The notes under the pieces are model-generated. The model did no database searches. It was not told where the DNA came from and saw nothing but the letters and a program-made list of their open reading frames with translations. From contig DATJJW010000095.1 in assembly GCA_035491935.1 (NCBI GenBank), positions 1-16,262 on the forward strand: DNA of 16,262 bases, in the 5' to 3' direction. The DNA is from DATJJW01 sp035491935 (GTDB taxonomy: Bacteria; Pseudomonadota; Alphaproteobacteria; ATCC43930; CGMCC-115725). This document shows, piece by piece, positions 11,991 through 16,262 of this stretch. A program made the position numbers and the translations under genes. The first letter of the stretch is position 1. The number at the start of each line of letters is the position of its first letter.

Positions 11991-14371
11991 CTGACGGTCT
12001 CGGCCGGCGGCAGCGCCGCGAAATGGTCGAGGGCGGCGCGCAGCGCATCGGCATCGATCGGCTTGGTCAGGAAGTCGGTCAGCCCGGCGTCGAAATATTC
12101 CTCGCGGCGGCGGGTCGTGGCATCGGCCGTCAACGCGATGATGGGTAGCGTGCCGTAGGGTGCCGGCAATTGCCGGATGTTCCGGGTCGCCGTGGCGCCG
12201 TCCATCTCCGGCATCTGCATATCCATCAGGATCAGGTCGAAGCCGCCATCGGTGACGCGTTCGACCGCCAGGCGGCCATTCTCGACACAGGTCGCGACAT
12301 GGCCCATCTGCTGCAGCATGTAGGTCACGATGAGCTGGTTCACCGGATTGTCCTCGGCGACCAGGATGTTCAGCGAGCGCGCCGACGGCTGGAACGGGTT
12401 GCTTTCGCTGCTGACAGGGCCGGCGCCGAGCGACGCCGTGCTGGGCTCCAGCGGCAAGTCGAACCAGAACAAGGCGCCATCGCCGAGCTGGCTCTCCGCA
12501 TTGATCTCGCCGCCCATGGCGTTGACCAGGCGCTTGCAGATGGCCAGCCCCAGCCCGGTGCCGCCGAATTGCCGTGTCGTCGAAAGATCTGCCTGGGTGA
12601 AGGCGTCGAACAGATAGCTGCGCGTAACCTCGTCGAGGTCGAAGCCCACGCCGGTGTCCTTGACCTCGAAGCGCCAGCGGCCGGGCTTGAGCGCCGGGCG
12701 TCCCGTGGCGGAGATCGAAGCCGCCTCCGGCGTCTCCGCCGCGCCATCCACCGGCCCCGTCACGCGGATCTCGATATGCCCGCTGCTGGTGAACTTGATC
12801 GCGTTGCTGACCAGGTTGGACAGGATCTGCCGGAGCCGCGTCGGGTCGCCCTTGACCACGCGGGCCGGATCGATCTGGCTCGGATACTGGATGACCAGCC
12901 CCTTGACCGACGCCTGGCCGGCATAGAGGTCGACGACCTCGCGCACCAGCCGGTCGACGGAGAAGTCGATCTTCTCCAGCTCCAGGCGCCCGGCCTCGAT
13001 CTTGGAGAAGTCGAGGATGTCGCCCAGCACGGTCATCAAGGTCTTGGCCGAGCTCTTCAGCGTCTCCAGGAACAGCTCGTGGTCCTGCTCGGTCGGGCTG
13101 GAGCGCAGGAGGTCGATCATGCCGAGCACGCCGGTCATCGGCGTCCGCAGCTCGTGGCTCATCGCAGCGAGGAAATTCGACTTGGCGATCGTCGCGGCCT
13201 CCGCCGCGTCGCGGGCGCGCATCATCTCATCCTCGGCGCGCTTGCGCTCGGACAAGTCGCGGGTGACCTTCGAGAAACCGATCAGCTTGCCGTCATCGTC
13301 GCGCATCGCCGAAGTGATGACGTTGGCCCAGAACCGCGTGCCGTCCTTACGCACGCGCCAGCTTTCGGTCTCGTAACGGCCGACCTGCATCGCCTGGCGC
13401 AGCTCATGCGCCGGCGCGTCGGCGCGGATGTCCTCGCCCTGGTAGAAGCAGGAGAAGTGCTGCCCCAGGATCTCGTCGGCGTGGTAGCCGGTGATCTGGG
13501 TGGCGCCATCGCTCCAGGAGGTGATGTGACCCTGCTGGTCGAGGATGATGATCGCGTAGTCCCGCACGCTCTCGATGAGCAGGCGGAAACGTTCCTCGCT
13601 CTTGCGCGCCTCCCGCTCGGCCTCGACGCGCAGATCCGCCTGGCGCTTGGCATCGATGAGCGCCAGCAGCAGGATAACCAGCGACATGAAGCCGCCCGCA
13701 GCCGCGAAATTCGCCGCCTTGCGCTCGGCGTCGGCACTGGCCTGTTCCCGTTGGCCGAGCAGCACCAGCTCCTGCTTCTGGATCTGGCCGAACGTCTCGC
13801 GCTGCGTGCTGATCAGCTCGCGCACGGGAGGCGACTCGAAATAAGCGCTTGCCGCCTGCTGACCATTCGCCCGCGCGATGCCGATCATCTGGTTCATCGC
13901 CGCCTGGCGCTGCAGGATGAGGTCGGAAAGCTGGCGCGCCTCGGCCGACTGCTCCGGATTGTCGACCACCAGCTCGATCAGGTGCTTGAGATTCACGTCC
14001 TGCGTGACCCGGTTGGTCTGCTGCAGGTTGAGATAGCGCTTGTCGCTGGTCGTGATGAAGGCCAGCGTCGTCGCCTCGTCGGCGGACGAAAAGCGCTGGA
14101 TGGTTTCCAGAAGGGTCAGGATCTCGTGGCTGTGATCGACCCAGCCACGCCGCTCGCCTTCCGCGTGGATGTACTGGACGCCGAGATAACCCACGAAGGC
14201 CACGATGAGCAGGGCGCTGGCGACCGCAAGCCAAAGGGCCCTACGGCCGAAACGGCTGGCAAGCCGGATCGACGAGGATTCGAGGGCGGATACAAGAGCG
14301 AAGGCCGGCACTGTATTATCGGCTCCACACGCGGGTGATCTGCTTCCAATTGCCACCGGCCGAGCCGGCAT
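11987..14371 (-). CDS. Membrane hybrid histidine kinase: CHASE3, PAS, HisKA, HATPase, receiver
   Basis: 794 residues. One membrane segment (about 45-68) is followed by a helical CHASE3-like periplasmic domain (about 75-220) and a second membrane segment (about 223-240). A PAS domain follows (about 260-375: FRLLIESVRDYAIIILD, then ITGYHADEILG). The HisKA domain has phosphoacceptor His406 in SHELRTP. The HATPase has N-box LSNLVSNAIKFT (517-528), DTGVGFD (572-578) and GGTGLGLAI (603-611). A C-terminal receiver (about 667-785) has Asp717 in LILMDMQMPEMDG and Lys770. All catalytic residues seem present. With a receiver but no HPt domain, it should pass phosphate to a separate phosphotransferase or self-regulate. 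No response-regulator gene is adjacent. No clear Shine-Dalgarno precedes the ATG, so the first about 35 residues are uncertain. Signal unknown. Confidence 0.93.
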   Translation of the reverse strand: MPARPVAIGSRSPACGADNTVPAFALVSALESSSIRLASRFGRRALWLAVASALLIVAFVGYLGVQYIHAEGERRGWVDHSHEILTLLETIQRFSSADEATTLAFITTSDKRYLNLQQTNRVTQDVNLKHLIELVVDNPEQSAEARQLSDLILQRQAAMNQMIGIARANGQQAASAYFESPPVRELISTQRETFGQIQKQELVLLGQREQASADAERKAANFAAAGGFMSLVILLLALIDAKRQADLRVEAEREARKSEERFRLLIESVRDYAIIILDQQGHITSWSDGATQITGYHADEILGQHFSCFYQGEDIRADAPAHELRQAMQVGRYETESWRVRKDGTRFWANVITSAMRDDDGKLIGFSKVTRDLSERKRAEDEMMRARDAAEAATIAKSNFLAAMSHELRTPMTGVLGMIDLLRSSPTEQDHELFLETLKSSAKTLMTVLGDILDFSKIEAGRLELEKIDFSVDRLVREVVDLYAGQASVKGLVIQYPSQIDPARVVKGDPTRLRQILSNLVSNAIKFTSSGHIEIRVTGPVDGAAETPEAASISATGRPALKPGRWRFEVKDTGVGFDLDEVTRSYLFDAFTQADLSTTRQFGGTGLGLAICKRLVNAMGGEINAESQLGDGALFWFDLPLEPSTASLGAGPVSSESNPFQPSARSLNILVAEDNPVNQLIVTYMLQQMGHVATCVENGRLAVERVTDGGFDLILMDMQMPEMDGATATRNIRQLPAPYGTLPIIALTADATTRRREEYFDAGLTDFLTKPIDADALRAALDHFAALPPAETVS

Positions 14372-14403
14372 TCGGACAAAAGGCGGATTTGGACTGTTAT
14401 CTA

Positions 14404-14480
14404 TCCCATGACGCGTCTTGAGAAATTATTAACTCCTCGGGAAACATCCCGCCGGCCGATCCCCCCTCAAGACGATGGGG
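14404..14480. terminator. Nested inverted repeats downstream of ruvX, possible terminator
   Basis: An outer pair, CGTCTTGAG (14414-14422) and CTCAAGACG (14466-14474), is extended by CCCAT/ATGGG after a 4-base bulge. A small inner hairpin is CGGGA-AACA-TCCCG (14438-14451). Read on the minus strand, the inner hairpin follows the ruvX stop and precedes an AT-rich stretch, so it could terminate ruvX before the kinase gene. The inner stem is only 5 bp. Confidence 0.35.
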
Positions 14481-14955
14481 AACCCATATCAGGCAAGTAG
14501 CGCAAACGGTCAAGAAGTCCTTGCAGGATATAAGCCGCCGCCGCGCGATCGACGACTTGGGCGCGTCTTTTGCGTGACATATCGGCCTCGATCATGCCGC
14601 GTTCGACTGCTGCGGTTGATAGTCTTTCGTCCCATAAGACGATCGGCAAGTCCATCTGCGCCATCACGTTGCGCGCGAAAGCCCGAGTCGCCTGCACCCG
14701 CGGCCCCTCGCTGCCATCCATGTTGAGCGGCAATCCCAGGACCAGGCCGCCAACCTCGTGCCGGCGGATAAGCGCCAGGAGCGCCGTCCAATCATCGCTG
14801 AAACGGGCGCGCTTCAGGGTCTCCAGCGGCGAGGCCACCATCAGGAGCCCGTCGGAGAGCGCCGTACCGATGGTCTTGGTGCCGAGATCGAGCCCGATCA
14901 GGCGCCGGCCCCGGGGCAGAAGGCGCTTCATTTCCGCCGGATCGACGAGCGGCAT
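14467..14955 (-). CDS. ruvX: Pre-16S rRNA processing nuclease / RuvX (YqgF) family
   Basis: 162 residues, near the family's usual 140-160. The RNase H-like fold protein matures the 5' end of 16S rRNA in E. coli and is also described as a Holliday-junction resolvase homologue. Motifs with acidic metal-binding residues are visible: LDLGTKTIGTALSD (22-35, Asp23), LVLGLPLNMDGSEGPR (71-86), WDERLSTAAVE (108-118, Glu110) and VVDRAAAAYILQ (134-145, Asp136). The start is the ATG at 14955, with GAGGG about nine bases upstream on the minus strand. A longer open frame continues upstream to 15315, but it runs antisense through gatC and is not coding. Divergent from gatC across 102 bp, an arrangement common in this bacterial class. 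Identification is secure. Confidence 0.93.
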   Translation of the reverse strand: MPLVDPAEMKRLLPRGRRLIGLDLGTKTIGTALSDGLLMVASPLETLKRARFSDDWTALLALIRRHEVGGLVLGLPLNMDGSEGPRVQATRAFARNVMAQMDLPIVLWDERLSTAAVERGMIEADMSRKRRAQVVDRAAAAYILQGLLDRLRYLPDMGSPSS

Positions 14956-15057
14956 GGGTGGGTTCCCTCGAATGACGATCGCTTTTACTAGCCCATCGGC
15001 CAAGCCGGCGCTACATAGGGCCATTAGCCAAGGGAAGAATCCGGAGACGTTACCCGC
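14956..15057. promoter_or_regulatory. Divergent promoter region between ruvX and gatC
   Basis: 102 bp must hold both promoters. A TACATA at 15012-15017 could be a -10 for gatC, but I see no matching -35 at standard spacing. GGAG at 15043-15046 lies 11 bases before the gatC start. Confidence 0.4.
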
Positions 15058-15348
15058 ATGTCGCTCGACAAGGCAGCCGTGGCGAGGATCGCCACCCTCG
15101 CCCGCATCAAGGTACCGGAGGCCGACCGCGAAATGGTCGGCCAGCAACTGACGACCATCCTCGACTGGATCGAGCAATTGTCGGAGGTCGACACCACCGG
15201 TGTCGAGCCGATGACCAGCGTGGCGCATCTGACCGCGCCCTTGCGCGAGGATGTGGTCACGGACGGGGCGCGCGGCGGCGACATCCTGGCCAATGCGCCG
15301 GGCGGCGCTTCCCACGGCTTCTTCACCGTGCCGAAGGTCGTCGAATGA
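15058..15348 (+). CDS. gatC: Asp/Glu-tRNA(Asn/Gln) amidotransferase subunit C
   Basis: 96 residues, the normal size. GatC wraps and stabilises the GatA-GatB interface in the GatCAB complex. That complex converts misacylated Glu-tRNA(Gln) and/or Asp-tRNA(Asn) to the correct aminoacyl-tRNA. Family features: an N-terminal helix VARIATLARIKVPEAD (7-22), the helix LTTILDWIEQLSEVDTTGVEP (31-51), and the tail HLTAPLREDVV then FFTVPKVVE, as in other bacterial GatC. GGAG lies 11 bases before the ATG, slightly far. The stop overlaps the gatA start as ATGA, giving translational coupling. Confidence 0.95.
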   Translation: MSLDKAAVARIATLARIKVPEADREMVGQQLTTILDWIEQLSEVDTTGVEPMTSVAHLTAPLREDVVTDGARGGDILANAPGGASHGFFTVPKVVE

Positions 15349-16262
15349 GCAACCTGAACGACCTGACCCTCGCCGAGGCCCGCGACCTGCTGGCCGGGCG
15401 CAAGATCTCCTCGGTCGAACTTACCCGGGCCCATGTCGCGGCGGTCGAGGCCATTCGCCCGCTGAACGCCTTCATCACCGAGACGCCGGAACAGGCGTTG
15501 GCCATGGCCGAGGCTTCGGACAAGCGCCGGGCCGCGGGCAATGCCGGCACGCTCGAAGGCCTGCCGATCGCGATCAAGGATCTGTTCTGCACCAAGGGCA
15601 TCCTGACCACGGCCGCCTCGCACATCCTGGACGGCTTCAAGCCGCCTTATGAGTCGACTGTGACGAGCAAGCTCTGGGATGCGGGCGCGGTGTGCCTGGG
15701 CAAGCTCAACCTCGACGAATTCGCCATGGGCTCGGCCAACATCACGAGCTATTACGGCAGCGTCACCAACCCCTGGCAGCGGCAAAGCGACGTGGGAAGG
15801 GGCGATACCACGACGAAGCTGGTCCCCGGCGGCTCGTCCGGCGGCTCGGCCGCGGCCGAGGCCGCGCGCGCGGCGCTGGCCGCCACCGGCACCGACACCG
15901 GCGGCTCGATCCGCCAGCCGGCGGCCTTCTGCGGCATCGTCGGCTTGAAGCCGACCTATGGCCGTTGCTCGCGCTGGGGCACTGTGGCCTTCGCCTCCTC
16001 GCTCGACCAGGCGGGGCCCATGGCGCGCACCGTACGCGACACCGCCATCATGATGGGCGCCATGTCCGGGCACGATCCGAAGGATTCGACCTCGGCCCCC
16101 ATGCCCGTGCCGGATTTCGAGAAGGCGCTGACCGGCGACATCCGCGGCCTCAAGGTCGGCATTCCCAAGGAATACCGCATCGACGGCATGCCGGCGGAGA
16201 TCGAGACGTTGTGGGAGCAGGGCATTGCCGGGCTCAAGGACGCCGGCGCCGTGCCGGTGCCG
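15345..16262 (+). CDS. gatA: Asp/Glu-tRNA(Asn/Gln) amidotransferase subunit A, 3' end outside window
   Basis: The frame is open from ATG 15345 (ATGA overlap with gatC) to the window's end: 306 codons, about 60% of a usual 485-495-residue GatA. GatA is the amidase subunit that releases ammonia from glutamine for the GatB reaction. Amidase-signature residues are visible: Lys78 in AIKD, cis-Ser164 in GGSSGGS, and nucleophile Ser188 in TDTGGSIRQPAAFCG. The Ser164-Ser188 spacing of 24 matches the known triad. Lys78 to Ser164 is 86 residues, longer than the 75 of Staphylococcus aureus GatA. The extra residues lie in NPWQRQSDVGRGDTTTKLVPGG; alphaproteobacterial proteins are often longer here too. 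gatB would be expected further downstream. Identification is certain apart from the missing end. Confidence 0.95.
   Translation, partial: MSNLNDLTLAEARDLLAGRKISSVELTRAHVAAVEAIRPLNAFITETPEQALAMAEASDKRRAAGNAGTLEGLPIAIKDLFCTKGILTTAASHILDGFKPPYESTVTSKLWDAGAVCLGKLNLDEFAMGSANITSYYGSVTNPWQRQSDVGRGDTTTKLVPGGSSGGSAAAEAARAALAATGTDTGGSIRQPAAFCGIVGLKPTYGRCSRWGTVAFASSLDQAGPMARTVRDTAIMMGAMSGHDPKDSTSAPMPVPDFEKALTGDIRGLKVGIPKEYRIDGMPAEIETLWEQGIAGLKDAGAVPVP

Noticed and set aside
12170..14338. 722-residue open frame antisense to the histidine kinase gene
   Set aside because: It mirrors the kinase gene codon for codon; the composition (Arg, His, Leu, Asp-rich without any domain) is typical of an antisense shadow in GC-rich DNA.
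14956..15315. Upstream extension of ruvX on the minus strand
   Set aside because: It runs antisense through gatC and adds 120 residues absent from the family; the ATG at 14955 has a ribosome-binding site and gives normal length.

Overview
The window is a GC-rich, densely coded bacterial chromosome segment with long Ala/Gly/Arg-rich proteins. It most resembles an alphaproteobacterium, probably of Rhodospirillales type. This is inferred from protein style: a two-fold DCD family deaminase, a DUF1176 protein, a Tar-like chemoreceptor, and ruvX placed divergently from gatC-gatA. I saw no rRNA, tRNA, CRISPR, phage or transposase gene.

Layout, left to right: the 3' part of an exported DUF1176 protein gene (+), a 352-bp AT-richer spacer, and a methyl-accepting chemotaxis protein gene (+). 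This converges on a minus-strand group: dCTP deaminase-like gene, a 117-bp non-coding palindromic repeat element, a small lipoprotein gene and pdxY (pyridoxal kinase). The last two genes are coupled by a TGATG overlap. Next comes a plus-strand CHASE2 membrane sensor with no output domain. Its stop codon lies inside a terminator hairpin shared with the converging metabolic operon.

Region 7650-11936 looks like an accessory catabolic island. Three minus-strand genes (crotonase-fold enzyme, NAD-dependent epimerase/dehydratase, beta-hydroxyacid dehydrogenase) are divergent from an MFS metabolite:proton symporter. The 192-bp shared promoter region contains a perfect 12-bp palindrome that could be an operator. 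Together they suggest uptake of an organic acid and its processing through an acyl-CoA stage, but the substrate cannot be read from sequence.

The right end holds a CHASE3-PAS hybrid histidine kinase (-) and ruvX (-), then gatC and the first 306 codons of gatA (+), which runs off the window. gatC and gatA share an ATGA overlap and encode subunits of the Asp/Glu-tRNA amidotransferase.

Most of the window is ordinary. The items most worth a second look are the CTAG-bounded repeat element at 4697-4813 and its apparent degenerate relative at 11934-11990, the output-less CHASE2 protein, the crotonase lacking one of the two hydratase glutamates, and the internally duplicated deaminase.
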